Part shown: piece after piece, positions 49,112 to 61,705 of the stretch
How positions within the stretch are numbered: the first letter of the stretch is position 1
Layout of the letters: every line of letters starts with the position of its first letter
Origin: Schistocephalus solidus
Taxonomy: Eukaryota; Platyhelminthes; Cestoda; Diphyllobothriidea; Diphyllobothriidae
Assembly: GCA_017591395.1 (NCBI GenBank)
Contig: WEDG01004125.1
Coordinates: 62,001 to 126,000, forward strand
Length of the DNA: 64,000 bases
Direction of reading: 5' to 3'
Notes under the pieces: model-generated
Databases searched by the model: none
What the model saw: only the letters and a program-made list of their open reading frames with translations
Told to the model about the DNA's origin: nothing
Made by a program: the position numbers and the translations under genes

Positions 49112-49187
49112 CTGATAGGTGCGGCAGAGAGATCTTTCGTGATCACCAAACACACATCTTTGCCACAAATTCTCGAGCAAATCAACC
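49112..49187 (-). CDS. Putative linker exon of the PDZ/C2 gene (second after PDZ)
   Basis: Open stretch of 76 nt on the minus strand ending at a strong donor (TATCAG|GTAAAA), with an acceptor after CATGCTGAAAAG preceded by TTTTCTTTCTTT. It enters with one base, completing an Arg codon from the exon at 49,357-49,469, and exits in phase 0. It encodes VDLLENLWQRCVFGDHERSL and CRTYQ. An alternative acceptor at about 49,261 (GAACCCACTCAG) would give a longer exon in the same frame, entering in phase 1. No domain is recognised. Confidence 0.45.
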
Positions 49188-49356
49188 CTTTTCAGCATGT
49201 AAAGAAAGAAAATGCGCAGTATTTTCGAATCTGCGCAGTAACAGCGGTTTGGAGGGTGCACTGAGTGGGTTCAAAACATTGATTTTCCTCAAACGAACTA
49301 GCACATGCCACAAACGAAAAAAAAAAACAACCTTAAAAGCATGTTCGAGTACTCAC

Positions 49357-49469
49357 CTTCTGTCACGGCCTTTAGTATGATAAAGCTTTGTCAATAGCTG
49401 GTCGGGTTCTGGTTTTGATAGTGCGATATCCCAAAACGTTTTCTCTGTCATTATGAGGCCGTTGGTTAG
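49357..49469 (-). CDS. Putative linker exon of the PDZ/C2 gene (first after PDZ)
   Basis: Starts after TTGCCGTAACAG and ends at a very strong donor (CAGAAG|GTGAGTA). It encodes LTNGLIMTEKTFWDIALSKP and EPDQLLTKLYHTKGRDR plus two bases. The composition is protein-like and the exit phase (2) fits the exon at 49,187. It enters in phase 0, whereas PDZ exon 2 appears to exit in phase 2; either PDZ exon 2 uses an earlier donor (TTG|GTTCGC, ending at 49,597) or I have the acceptor wrong. It lies only about 120 bases from PDZ exon 2. Confidence 0.5.
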
Positions 49470-49588
49470 CTGTTACGGCAAAACTGTAAAACTTTTTTTA
49501 TGGTAGGGCATTCACTTCTCAGCTACCAGCGTACCAATTATGCACACAGTAAACAAGTTTGTTGCGAAGCGTAGGAAGGGTGGCTAAC

Positions 49589-49697
49589 CTGCGAACCAAC
49601 AGCTCGGCTTCATCGGCCGGAGTGTTGACGATAGCTTGAACCTCGGAAGCTTCCTTGTCGACCAGAACGGTACCATTCCACTCAATGATTTCATCAC
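49589..49697 (-). CDS. RIM/Piccolo-like gene: PDZ domain exon 2
   Basis: Acceptor ATTCTCTAAAG, donor CGCAG|GTTAGC, 109 nt. Joined to the preceding exon's final G, it encodes GDEIIEWNGTVLVDKEASEV, then QAIVNTPADEAELLVR. This is the second half of a PDZ domain: the GDE-I-EWNG strand and loop, helix B (EASEVQAIV) and the final strand (AELLVR). The EWNG signature is shared by RIM (GDEVLEWNG) and Piccolo (VLEWNG) PDZ domains and is otherwise uncommon, which supports the family call. In RIM this domain binds ELKS/CAST and calcium-channel tails. Confidence 0.85.
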
Positions 49698-52281
49698 CTT
49701 TAGAGAATAAATACCCTCAAATTAGCAAAATGTGCAAGATTTTTGAAGAAAAAAGGCAATTGCTCAGCAAATTGCAAATATTCTCCCTTTATTTTTGGTA
49801 ATTGAATAGTATTCTAGTGCACAAGGGAGTGCTGTCCACCTACGTAGGCTTGTTTTAAGATGGCCAACACCCATTCTTCTTACCCCCGTGCAGATTACTA
49901 ATGGTTATCTGAACGCCGAAGAGCAGGAGACAGTAATAGTGCTCTACAGACGAAAAAAAGCGAAGAAAAGGGTCATCGCAGGCATTGTTGATTTCGCTAA
50001 CCGTCCCCAGTTTAAATATCCACCGAATAAATGAAAATTATAACTGTGGTTTACAGCATGCAGTGCTTTATACAGCAAAGTATACGGATTCACATCGGAT
50101 GCTGACCAGACCGTCACACTCACCAACGTCTCAATTGATGAAATAAACATTGTAACTTAAAGTGTGATCACTGTATGCGACGAAGGCCACTGAATACCCA
50201 TAGAATGAATGAAGCAATGCTGATTTTCACGTTAATGATTTGATAGTAAAGCACACTTACTCTGCATATACTGCACGCTTACATTCCATTCAACCTTTTC
50301 CGATGACAGACAGTGTCCACGCCACCGTAGAGGTGGGCTCGGACGAAGTTGCCATCAGAATTCAATACTTCGTCTAAACGGGCCACGCACACTACCTCAG
50401 GCTGTATAAATGGCGTCTAGGATATCACATCAGTAAGATTGTAAACCCTGAGACGGACCGAGCATCACAAGTATTGGCTGCATTCAAAGTCACAGACCGT
50501 AGCGCGTCATATATGCTACTGCGGTGCATTCTTTGATGTGTTATGAAGATGAATGATTGTCCAGTTTCGTCCCTACTCTATTGTCACTCTCTCATGCAGC
50601 AGTAAACTCTTTGAGCCTTTCCAATAAGATGGCGAAATTGAGAAGACAGGCTGTGGAGGTTTGACAGCCAACTTCTACGGCATGCCACCACATGCCTTTG
50701 CGGCAGTTAATATGAGTTCAAAATAATGTTATAAAAGTGTGTTGGGCGACATTTTGACGCTGGTTTTGATTCTCCATACATGAAACACAGTTCATTTTGG
50801 GGTCTCGTACATACTAGATCCCACAGATTAGCTGATTAAATAAAAATTGCTTGGCCGGAATAAGCCAACACACGTGATTGTTAAAACACGAGTTAATGAC
50901 TGATGATTTGCATTAACCAAGGTACGCTAACCGTGGGGCAAAGTACGAGCGATTCCGAGTTTTCTTTTCAGTTTTCAGTCTTAAACACACATATGAAACT
51001 GGAGACTGTCCATTGATTGGGAGGTTCTGTCAACGCATTGAGTCCAGATTGATTAAGACCCTCAGACACAAGATGTAATTATTCCACTTTTACGACCGTC
51101 TCCTTGACTTAATATTAACTTTACAACACCTAACTACGCCAGCAATAATTTGATATAAGTAATTTTTATGTTATTTTTTAAAATATGTGGTGGGTCGGCA
51201 GCCGAATGTAAAGAATAAAGTGTTTGGTGATTTTCAGCAGGATTCATAATTTAACCATCTATGCCATCAGTATAGTGTTCATGAATATGGCACTTGTACC
51301 GTATGCTTAGATGGAATTACCTACAGCATGATATAATTTTTAATTCTTAATTTTCGATTAAATTTCAATCATACATAGAAGCTTTATAATCCATAATCTG
51401 TAAGTTCATACTTCTGTTCCACATAACAGACAGTACATGGTCCTGATAAAAGGCACGTCACTAAATTATAGTAAAATAAACCCTTTAGTAAAGAAATGAG
51501 CCTTGGGTTTTTAAGTATTAATGCGTTGGTGGGAATTCAAAGGAGGAAATTATCCAAAAAGTTGTAAAGAATATTAATAACTTGCGTTGGAAAAATATAA
51601 GATTTTTGAAAATAAGGCATTGGAAAGGCCGTCAGTGACCCTGTTTCTAACTGAAATCAGTTTCAATTTAAAAATCTAGCTACATTTTTACTACCCGGTG
51701 TCACATTTCATAGAGATAAAATTTTATTTTTATTACTTATAAAGGGATACTTTAGCAATCGATAAAATTCTTGCTACATTATATTAAATTAACATACAAA
51801 TAACGCTGTAGATTTCTGTAAATGAACTTAAAGTATTTTAATTGGTCCAATGTATTCACAAGTAACATCATTTACTTATGGGCATGCTCACTGTAAAACG
51901 AATTCACAAATTGCTCTTGCTATACATAAAATATAGGAGGTACGCAGTTAACAAATGGCTTGATGATAATAAATGAAACCTTTTAATTTAATATGAGTGG
52001 TTGCTTTAGTGTGGCAAGCAACGGTAATCTTGTTTACTTATAGACTGTGCGACCCTGATGAAGTACAGAAAGTATTCCCAAAATTTTTAAATTTTCCAGG
52101 AACTAGTCACATGTGTGTCTCGTTACTTATAAGCTGAATTCCTTACATATGTATGTAGACTCGGTGCCTCATGATGTCATGTTGCTAGCTACTAATTCAC
52201 CGTTAACATCTTATAGTAAATTATTGTAAAAAATGCTAAATGCCTCTTATACGAAAAATCACAGGCAGACGCTCAAAGTAC
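49698..52281 (-). other. Intron between the two PDZ exons
   Basis: AT-rich, no supported feature. Confidence 0.45.
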
Positions 52282-52404
52282 CTTCAGATATTTCCCCATG
52301 CAAATAACTGAGCGTCTCCCCTGAGGTTACTTGATCAATGAAGCTTCCCAAACGACCATCAGTTCGCTTCCTTCCACCAGCGATTTTGATTCCAAATCCG
52401 TTGC
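52282..52404 (-). CDS. RIM/Piccolo-like gene: PDZ domain exon 1
   Basis: Acceptor TTATTTCCCATTTCAG, donor TGAAG|GTACTT, 123 nt, phase 1 in and out. It encodes NGFGIKIAGGRKRTDGRLGS, then FIDQVTSGETLSYLHGEISE. This is the first half of a PDZ domain: the carboxylate-binding loop and strand (GFGIKIAGG), then GRLGSFI and the helix A region. The RIM PDZ has LGLKVVGG...GRLGAFITKV at the same place. The leading GC bases complete a Gly codon with the G from the exon at 61,626, and the final G completes the Gly of GDEIIEWNG in PDZ exon 2, so both junctions are in frame. Confidence 0.85.
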
Positions 52405-54069
52405 CTGAAATGGGAAATAAAATCACCTGGGTGCCAAATCCACTGTTTTGTGTGCAAATAAATGGCCTATTGAATCCAATTTCACTGAGTTGTTGGCAGT
52501 TGTCATGATGTTACCTCTAATGTGAGCAGTTTATCTGTAATTAAAATTAAAAACCTGGAATTCGTGAATCGTCAGTTTGCAGGTCAACTGCCCGACCGAT
52601 GGCACTAAGGTTCACAATATAGACTCCGATGCAACTGTAACATAGTGCCAGAATATATTTCGCATTGCTAGTACCGTAAAAAGCCAACTGCATGCAGGAT
52701 GCCACATTTAATTGCATGCCAAGAAGGGCTTTAAGATTATAAAAAATTGAATAGGGCCGGTTTCTGTTCATTTTCCAGAGTTTACTTAACGCATTTAAAG
52801 TGCACAGAGTTGGCGATTAAATTGATCAAACGTTTTACGGGAATTATGGTAAATGGCGTGCGTTTACATTGACCTACCTCCAGCCTGTCTATCTTTAGAG
52901 TTTCTCATGAGAAGAATACGTTTTGTTGGAAAGTCGTAGGTTTGTCGGACGGTCCTTTTAGGGGTTGATGTAAAGTTCTAAAGAAAAGGAGAACAATTAT
53001 TTTCTGACTTGATAGAAATTAGCGAATAAAATGATAGTTGATAAAGTGCTTCCTTAAAGGTTAACTTTTTTAGATTTTGTGGAAGCCCCATTGCCTTTAC
53101 AGTAAAACGATTAATTATAAATGCAGAGACATGCACTTATCAGCCCAATGTATGCTGATCGAAGTGGCGAATTTCATAAGGTACACCAGAAAGACGTTCT
53201 TTGATTTTTCAACTGTAGTAAACAAAATCGACATTTGGTAGAAAAACCAGTCGATGCACTGTAGAGACTGCAGCCTTCGAGGAGAAGAGCCATTCCTACC
53301 AAATAACTATTCTTTAGGAAGGATGTGTGGTGCTTTTAGAGAGGAATTCACGGCTATGATTTCGTTTATGCCATGGCCGTTTCCAAGTAGTAATATAATG
53401 GAATGAGGATAAAAAAGTTGAAGATATTGCTTTTTTCGTCACATTATTAGACCAAGACACTGGGCGAATGCTAGCAGTCGTCTTCCAGCTGAGCTTCTCG
53501 CCAATATATAATTAGTTTTTTTTATGGGAAGGCAACTGTATGAGGTGACAGCGCATGTCCATAAAATTCTATCACCTAACTTTGAGTCAATGCTAACAGG
53601 CGCCTTGATATCCTTCCAAAATCTTCCGTGGCAGTTCCCCACCAAATGAACTTTCTGCTAAGCTATCCGGTTACGGATATAAATACACGAGAATTGAAAA
53701 CGCAATTAACACCTAAAAATATAAATAAGTTACAAAGATACAGCCCTGGCCCATTTTTTCGTTTGGTTTGTTAAATTGTTCCTTTGAAACCTTAATTCAT
53801 GTCATCAGTTCAATTTTAATGTACGGGTCATGGAATATTTGCAAGAAAAGGCAAGATAATGTGCAAGGTTGGTAAGCTTTCAATAACCCCTGATCTAAAT
53901 TTCATGAAAAGTCTTTTGTCCAATTGCCATAAGGCGAACGGATCGCTTTGATCCAACTCGACTCTTGGTATCAGGTAGTGCAAGCAGCTAACTTTTGATC
54001 CCACTCGTAAGTCCGGTAGGATTTTAACAGTCACAAACGAAAAAATAATTATCCAGGCCTTTTAATCCT

Positions 54070-54175
54070 TTCGACACGACGAAAGCTGTCGAATGCACAA
54101 GAACTCCGGTAGACCCTGACGGAGTTCTTCCAAAAAATCAGAATTCTATGATGTGCGCCAGAGATCAAGGCGCAC
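54070..54175. other. Cluster of three perfect hairpins
   Basis: Three inverted repeats in 106 bases: TTCGACA/TGTCGAA (54,070-54,093, 10-base loop), AAGAACTCCG/CGGAGTTCTT (54,099-54,129, 11-base loop) and GTGCGCC/GGCGCAC (54,153-54,175, 9-base loop). The first can alternatively form CTTTCG/CGAAAG (54,068-54,085). They sit in the long intron before the PDZ exons. Confidence 0.6.
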
Positions 54176-56921
54176 TTAAAAAAATCACTTAAATAAGCTT
54201 ACCAGCAAAAATTACTTTGACTGTGACTAAGAGATAGCAATCACTTTAGTATATTTGTCGAAAACCATACAAACTGCCGTTACTAAGGGAAAATTCATTA
54301 CTTAAACGTCAATCCAAAATGTCTGATGGTTGCTAAGGTCACGATGGCTCACGTCATATAACGTAACCAACTATGCGTGCCACACAACAGCTAGCACCTC
54401 CACAAAACACATTTACTCGACATACCATTTCCGAATGCTGCCCTTCATATTAAGTTGCAATGCTCCAATGTCACGCTAATTTAAAGAATGCAACTGCAGA
54501 AAGGTATAGCAGCTTTCTCCGCAATGACTAGCATAGCGAGCCCTTTCATATAAACCATGCCTAAAAGACCCGTTACACCGTCCTCACCAAAACGGATAAC
54601 ATTTGTTTTTTGTAAGGCTTTTTCAAATTCAAATAGAATAAATCTGACAGATTGACCATGCTCCACGCAAAACTATAGTTCAATAGTCCAGACAATTGTT
54701 TCATTGGTGTTGTGCTGCTGCATGAAACCCCTGCACGAGGTTCAGCTCGGCAGCAGGTCTTTCCGTCATTCACATCTGCTTCCCAATCAGTGCCTTAGTT
54801 GCTACTTTTCGGTTTTTTAATTCCTTTAGCAAGTAGTGTGTTAGCTTAAAAGAAACGTTTTAATGTGACTTTGAGTCTTCCAGATAGCCACGGATGGGAT
54901 GTCAGCCCTTTGCTATATGATGGTTATAGTTCGATCGTCATGAATGACGACCTCCACCAGTTGGTCCTGTATTGTGCGAAGGTCTAAGATGTCCATGAAT
55001 TGGTTTATAATGAACCAGTCTTTTGCAGCATCTATTTCGCATACTTGACATCAACCCATCTTCCACCGATAGTTTGACAAATACAAAACGATTGGAGGTG
55101 ATTACTGGGGAAATTACAAAAAATGTTAAGCAGTTCGTCTGCGCGTACCACAAATGACCTGGTGCCAACTCCACGAAAAACAGGCTTCATTCAGTAGAAT
55201 ATCAACTAACTCATAAAAATTGAGCATTACATAATATTCAAATCACTGTCAGATCTTGAGTTCTGGATATGGCCAAGGTACATCTTTAATTATCATCTAT
55301 CGGATTCATATGATTTGGAACTTAGTGATATAGATAAGATGTGCTTTGTTGTTTATAGAAAGGATAGAACACGTATCAGTATAAATTTCTCTATCTTTCT
55401 TGTTTCCCTTCCTAGTTAATCATTACTTACGTCGGTCAACTTCCATGAAATCTAAATTGTTTGTAGTATCAGACCTGATATGAGGTCAATTCGCTGGCTC
55501 AAAAATACCATATAGGTCACAAAACCAAGGAGCGAATGCAGAGTGGTACTCTTTCGAAACGCTACCAGAGTTATTAAGTAAGTTAGCAGTCTTGCCAGGC
55601 TTAGCTCTATGCACCTGAAGGGGGCTAAAACACGTCAGATTTATCACAGTCAGCCTGGGGATTTATTCAAAGTAGAGAGTGATGGTCGAAATGAGCCACA
55701 CCTATCTCCAGTACGAACGCTTCGTCCTAATTTCAGTTGCTGGTATGACGTAAAATCCAACGCTTAGAGTTCGAAGACAGGAGTGACTGATGTGTACTTT
55801 GTTGTGCAATAAAGAGATAACCTAGGGGTGACTCTCACGTGACGCTAGTACGACATATTTTATAGATCAAATTTAGGTAAATGATTGAGCACATTAACAC
55901 TGTGAATAAATATGTTGAAAGCTGCTTTACTACTGCCAGTTACCTACCTCATAAAATGCCAACGAAAATTATGAAACTCCTTTCCCTTATAAAAGATTAA
56001 TAACGTGGGGTTGTAAGAATAGTTTGCGTTTAAAATAATCCAAAGATATTTTCGCCTCTTCGGACGCCTGCAAAACCGCAACCGATAGCAAATGACTACT
56101 CAAGTCCTATAATGTTTTCTATCGATTTTCGATGCGTTCAAGTATATTTGATAGAAAAAGGAAGCAGACCTGTTTTTACCCTCTAAAACGTATACTCATA
56201 TTCAAAGTATATTTAGGACTTGAAAAAGGTTTTCGCATTCACAAAAACCTTGAACCTGTGGAAGGAAAAACATACATGTCAATTTCATTAAAAGTATTAC
56301 ACAACACACTTATAAAATTGGTTTTGCCTGTAAAACATTTCGCTTATAATACGATGGGAATCGATAAATGGTGCGATTTCAATGACCACTGTCCTGTCAT
56401 TCAAAACCGCAAAAACGCCCTACATAGAGAAAAGGCAATTTAAAAAATACGCGGGTGGCTACCAAAAAAGAAACATATATTTGCCTGCATACTTGATTTA
56501 TTACTACTGGATTTCTAAGGGAGTCGAAAATTAATTGAGCAACCTTTAGCACATAAATAGTCATTGGTTATGAAGTGCTGTATATTTCACTGGCCACAAA
56601 GATGTGCCTTCAAAAGACGGCATCTACTCATACCCAAAATAGCATTGGATTCTGTTGCAAGATAATACATATAACAAATCCACTTTAGTAGTCTTTCCCC
56701 ATCGAAACCAGTTTAGAATGTCGGTTAAGATTTCTTGAGATTGACCCATTAGCCGTGTGGACTGCATTTACGGCTGATTTAAAATGCATACAATTATCAT
56801 ATTTTGGTTTCTATAATCTAGGTATCTATCAATCGATTATAGGTTTGTTTTGAAAATCAAGTCATTTTCCGCTACCTCCTCGCCTCTTCTGCTCTCCACT
56901 CGGTGTCTCTCTCTATTTCAG

Positions 56922-57038
56922 CCAAGAAGCGTAGCATTCCGTGCGTGCATCGTCAGCGTCCCAAGGAAGTTGCCCAGGTGGTTGGTCAGAAGGCGCAGGT
57001 CGGTTCGGGCAAATTATGTCACTGAGAACGCAACCGAG
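56922..57038 (+). CDS. Unassigned exon-like segment
   Basis: A 117-nt segment on the plus strand between a fine acceptor (TCTCTCTCTATTTCAG) and a good donor (CCGAG|GTAATG). It is open in phase 0 for 39 codons (PRSVAFRACIVSVPRKLPRW, then an Arg-rich stretch). A second frame is also open for 33 codons up to a stop. The protein is basic and unrecognised. No partner exons were seen on the plus strand, so this may be a cryptic exon, a CpG-rich regulatory patch or a repeat. Confidence 0.2.
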
Positions 57039-60000
57039 GTAATGACCGACGCACGCTCCCTCCTTCAGTTCCCTCAGCCCTAAGTTGCCGGCCCGATAGC
57101 ATTTGGAGCCCGCCAATTTTTCCAATTTTCCTGACATTTTCCCCATTCCTCCTCCTCCTCCACTCTTTTTCTTTATGCACGGGAAGGAGTAAGAGGGCAA
57201 AGAAGGTAAGACCTTACGTGAGGGGGGGCGGTGTGTGTGCATTCGATTCGCCCCACACAGGGGAAAGCGGGCTTCGGCGTCAATTCCCTATCATGCCATT
57301 CTAATTTGACAAGTGCTCATTGAGGCAAATCGCATTGGCAACAAACAGTGATTCCGAAAGCATCATTCGCTCCCCAACCCATCTCACTGTTAGCAGAGTT
57401 GACCGGGCAAAAGCGGCAGAGTAGAAACAGCTCACATTTATAGCAATATAAACGAGAAGAAAAACCTAACTGGCAATCGCGATGTCCAGATCACAGTGAA
57501 AACACAAAAGGTTAAACTCTATAAACGGGAGGTAGATGTATATGTTTTTAGAGAATTGTTGTAATAGGGGTTTTATTAGCGGTAAAAAATACTGAAAGGT
57601 TGTTGTTTTCGGGAAGGAAAAGTGAAAAAAATAATTAACTTGACCGGCGTGTATAAGGGCACCAATAAAGTGAAGAAATGTGAAAGCATTACTTCAAATA
57701 TTGGTAATCAATAAACGGACAAAAACTTGAGTGCGCTGATACTGAGAAATTTTAAGAATATATCGTTATAACCGACTGAAGAGATGGCCACGTCGGAAGA
57801 TAAACTTAAATCTAACAGCGCCGTTTTAGTGAAAACTAAGCACATATCAATGTCTTAGGCTTAATCATAAACCCAAACAGTCACTTTATCCAAAACCCTG
57901 GCCTGCTGGATGACATAAAAAGTTATATCATTTCTGATCGTCAACAGCTCCTTTTCACGGAAATAGGAATACAATTTAACCAAATTGTCATGTCTTGTTA
58001 CGGAGAAATGGTGTAATTTTGCCTGTTTTTGAATCCTGAGATGCGATCTATGAACATTGTGTTCCTGAATCGCACTATCACATACGGATTGTTTTTTCAA
58101 GTGAGAATCAAAACTACTGCATTTTTCATTGCATTGGCCGCATCTTCTCACCTACCAGACTACCAGAAACTGGAGTTTTTGGTTTCTATTTGTGCTAATG
58201 TCTGGATTTTAGCTTAACAGTTCGCTCATGCTTTGTGCATCTTCCTTTGATAGAACCTCTGTTTACAGACCACTCATAGAGAAGAAATTCACCACCCCAG
58301 AAACGAGAGATGGTATGGATGTGGACGGCACTTGTCAGAAGATAGGCCCTTTCGAAGTCCGTAGTGTCGATTTTGAATAATTTGTCAGAAGTCGAAGAGT
58401 CGAGTCATATGGCGATGCTGGTGTTCGTTAGTAGAACCGTTTGTGGAGTTGAAAACTTAATCGCACCACAGTACCCAAGAGAAATCCGCCCTGATATCTG
58501 AAGCTTAATTTAGTTTACCGTGTGCGTTAAAATGTTCGAACAAGCCCAGACTGAACCAACTTCATTCAGGAATTGATCTGAGTTAAATAACCAACTGACG
58601 GCTTTGGAGAGAATTCCGGACGTCCGTTCTTCACTTTCATATTTCATTAAACGTGCTTATTTTGATTACAGACAAAAATGTTAATTTTAACAGTTTCCCC
58701 ACCAACAAAAATGTATATTGCTTTAAAAAAATTTAAAATTGTTTAGATTAACTTGGAATCTCTTAAAATATCGTTTTTTTATTTTCCAGGCCTGTTCGCT
58801 AAACCGTACCGAACGAAAAATGCTAATAAATATTGATAATTGGGAGTGAGATAAAACAATTTTATTTGGCGATGTAGAGATCAAGAGGCGTGCTCTGTGA
58901 GCATAAACTTTAATAGTCCGTATATTTTCTCTACAGTTATTTTTTGTACACCAAACTGATTAGCAGCGTATGGCCACATGTGTAAGGATGAATGATCATT
59001 CCTCACTGCTCAATCCATTATCGTAGAAGTGGTTTTTTTAATTATACATGGTGGGCTCCTTTAATGTGCCCTAACCGAAATCCAAATCGTTGTAATAAAT
59101 TTGATCTCGCATTTAGGAGGTGTGTAAGGGGTTGGGTGTTGAACTCGTCGATAGACTGCATTGATTTTTCGGAAACTTACAGACGTTTTCTAAAACCGAA
59201 AGGTAACATTTCTTCAAGTATAAAATTAAACGATGAAGTAATGCCAAATAAGTAGAAGAAGAATATTTTGTGCATGTGTTCTACAAATTATATTTCAATT
59301 AATGAGTGTATTGGAAATCATATAGAAAATTGCCTTCTAAATAAGCATTCATTTATTATAGAGTATGCCTTTCTCGACTGCACACAAATAAGCTCTTGCA
59401 AAATCCGTCCTTATACTCTGAGTGAACTATCTTGGGAGGGGGCTGAACAATGATCAAAACGACAACACTAATTAAGTAATCGGTTTGAATCGAAAAAAAA
59501 TTCCGAATTTAGGTTGACGTTTCATGAGATAGGGTATCTACTGTACATACATGTAATCTGCCTATTTACTGCCCGAAGGTAATACTTATACACCTGAGCA
59601 ATACAAATACGGCAATATGACAGCAAGAAATGTCATTCTTTGTTTCTTTATGTCCGTAATTGGACTGCCAGAGTCGACTGGATCAGAAAGACACGGGAAT
59701 AGGAATAAACCATATGCTTGTAATATATGTGACTCTATCTTCGAGAATGGTATGTGGGGTCGAAATGCACGTGGCCTGCGTAGACGGCGACGTTATATGA
59801 GATCAGTCACCTCGCTCCTACGCGTCTTCAAACATGCACAATGTATACGTAACAATGGTCTCTGACGCCTTCCCTTAACTTCACCTCAATCTCCCTGTTA
59901 ATTAGTTTAAGGTCCCGGCGTATGAATAAGATTTATATGCTCAGTTTTAACGCCCTAATTCTAATGCATAACCTCCCGGATACAACTGAGAATCTTTTGT

Positions 60001-61625
60001 ACCCGTATTTGCAAAAAAATGTCTGATTTTTAAAAGGAATTAAAGCTAATGTTCTGAAGGCGAGGATAGAACCAATTTTTTTAATGAAAACAAGTGTTTT
60101 GGAAGTTTTATGACCTCATGTTATTAATTTTGACAATAACCAATTTCAGGGAACTTTGATGGCACACATTTTACAATTTGATATTAAGGCAAGGCTATCA
60201 AACATTGTAGGGAATTTTTCACTGCTTATCTGGATCCATGTTTTTGATTTAGTAGCTGCAAGTTAACTTACTGCCAGGGAGGCAAGTGCGCAAAAACTGG
60301 TAGTAAAGTAAATTTGATCGATAAGCAAAAGTAAAATGAAGAACCAATGCACACATGAGGTAGCAAGATGCAAAGACGTCCGGCATTTATGATCGCTTGA
60401 TTCTCATTATGAAGCCCCAGTGTGAACATGTTCTTTGTGATCATTAATTTTCTACCGACTCGAAAAGAAATTTGTCATGAATGGGCCCCAACATCTGAGG
60501 CTCCTCTAGCTTCGCGTGTTAAAAGTTTAGAATTGAAATCTGTTGGTTACAAATTTAAGTATATAAACAATAACTGCAGTTAAGAAAAAAAATATGTATC
60601 AAAAAGCCTTTTACTTAGATCATCATCCTCATCTGAATTATTGTCAACAACGGCGATTGATACATCAGCTGCAGCTTGGAAATCAACTTGGGCATTGCTG
60701 ATGCACACTGTCCTCAGCAGCAATCCACTTAACGCAAGATGTCTGATCTAGCACGTCTAACTCAACAAATCGGCCCTTCAGAGCGGCCTTTTTTTAGACC
60801 ATGATATTTGAGCGATGGTTAGACAAGAGACCAGGGCTCATTCCCCCTCACTTTTATTCGTCAGTTTTTTTCCACTTGAAGAGGTAAACCATGGCAATGG
60901 GAAACTCATCCACAAATGCGGATGGTGTTGTTTTAAATACCTGTAAGCGTACATCTTGCCATGTTAAACCGTGTCTGTGTCCCAAACGTCAAATCTCAAT
61001 TCAACCCTACCCATAAAACTTCCGGAAATATAACCCTGACGTTAATCTCTCTGATTTTAACGCAAGATCAGTTAAAGTACAAAGGGAGGGGTCTCTTACC
61101 GTGCATTATCTTATGGTATTTGTTTTGGGCTTTTATTTTCATTTTCAGAACCCATTCCCCATAACTACGTATTCATTGATGCCAACCAGTTGAACAAATT
61201 GAACTTCCCATCTGCGCCTGTTAGTCAAATATTTAGCTAATTAAATCATCTTTGTGTGTGGAAATGCATAATCAGTGTGCATGGTATATTACATACAGTG
61301 GTCTGTCACCACGTTGGAGGTTTAAATGACTGCTAGGCTTTATATAATGACCCATTGGGCTCCCAATAGTTTGACTTAGTTTCAAATAAGAATTCCAAAC
61401 AAATGCTCAAAAACCTATATAAGAACGTGGTTTAGGGACAATTATTTGAAAGTCAGCCAGTGACTCCTTAATTCTGCAAATCACAGCTGCTTTTACTAAT
61501 TCATCGTAACAATCTCGACAGCGACCTGAGGCCTGACTGCTTTAAAGTAAAGAAGGACGTGAAACTAGAATTATTAATTGGAACAAGTCGTTTAGATTTT
61601 CCTTAAACATACGATGAAAATTTAC

Positions 61626-61705
61626 CTTGTTTCCTGATACCGGCGCTGGTGCTGTTGCCCCATTTGACGACGTGACCTGATTCGTCCTCATAGTATCTTG
61701 TGCTT
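61626..61705 (-). CDS. RIM/Piccolo-like gene: exon before the PDZ domain
   Basis: Acceptor CTTTTTTCCTGTATAG and donor ACAAG|GTAAAT, 80 nt, phase 2 in and phase 1 out. It encodes STRYYEDESGHVVKWGNSTS and AGIRKQ; its last G joins GC of the exon at 52,404 to give ...RKQGNGFGIKIAGG. The VVKWGN segment sits where RIM proteins have the first PDZ strand. A second frame is open too, but only this one matches the phase of PDZ exon 1. The upstream partner must exit in phase 2 and was not identified. Confidence 0.6.

Larger units (their letters stand above)
52405..61625 (-). other. Very long intron upstream of the PDZ exons
   Basis: About 9.2 kb of mostly AT-rich sequence. It holds a cluster of hairpins (54,070-54,175) and a CpG-richer patch at 56.9-57.3 kb with a plus-strand exon-like segment (56,922-57,038). 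Minus-strand frames at 53,828-54,034, 54,481-54,773 and 57,861-58,151, and a plus frame at 59,617-59,865, show no family resemblance that I can defend. Confidence 0.35.

Noticed and set aside
54481..54773. Minus-strand frames suggesting an RT motif A (FEFEKALQKTN)
   Set aside because: No other RT motif lies nearby in any frame; a single phrase is not enough.
57861..58151. Minus-strand frame with Cys/His pairs (MRRCGQCNEKC...) as a zinc-finger gene
   Set aside because: Spacing does not fit a C2H2 or RING pattern and there are no matching splice sites.
59617..59865. Plus-strand frame with KPYACNIC as a C2H2 finger gene
   Set aside because: The C-x2-C start is not followed by the histidine pair, and the rest is a basic run without a known fold.
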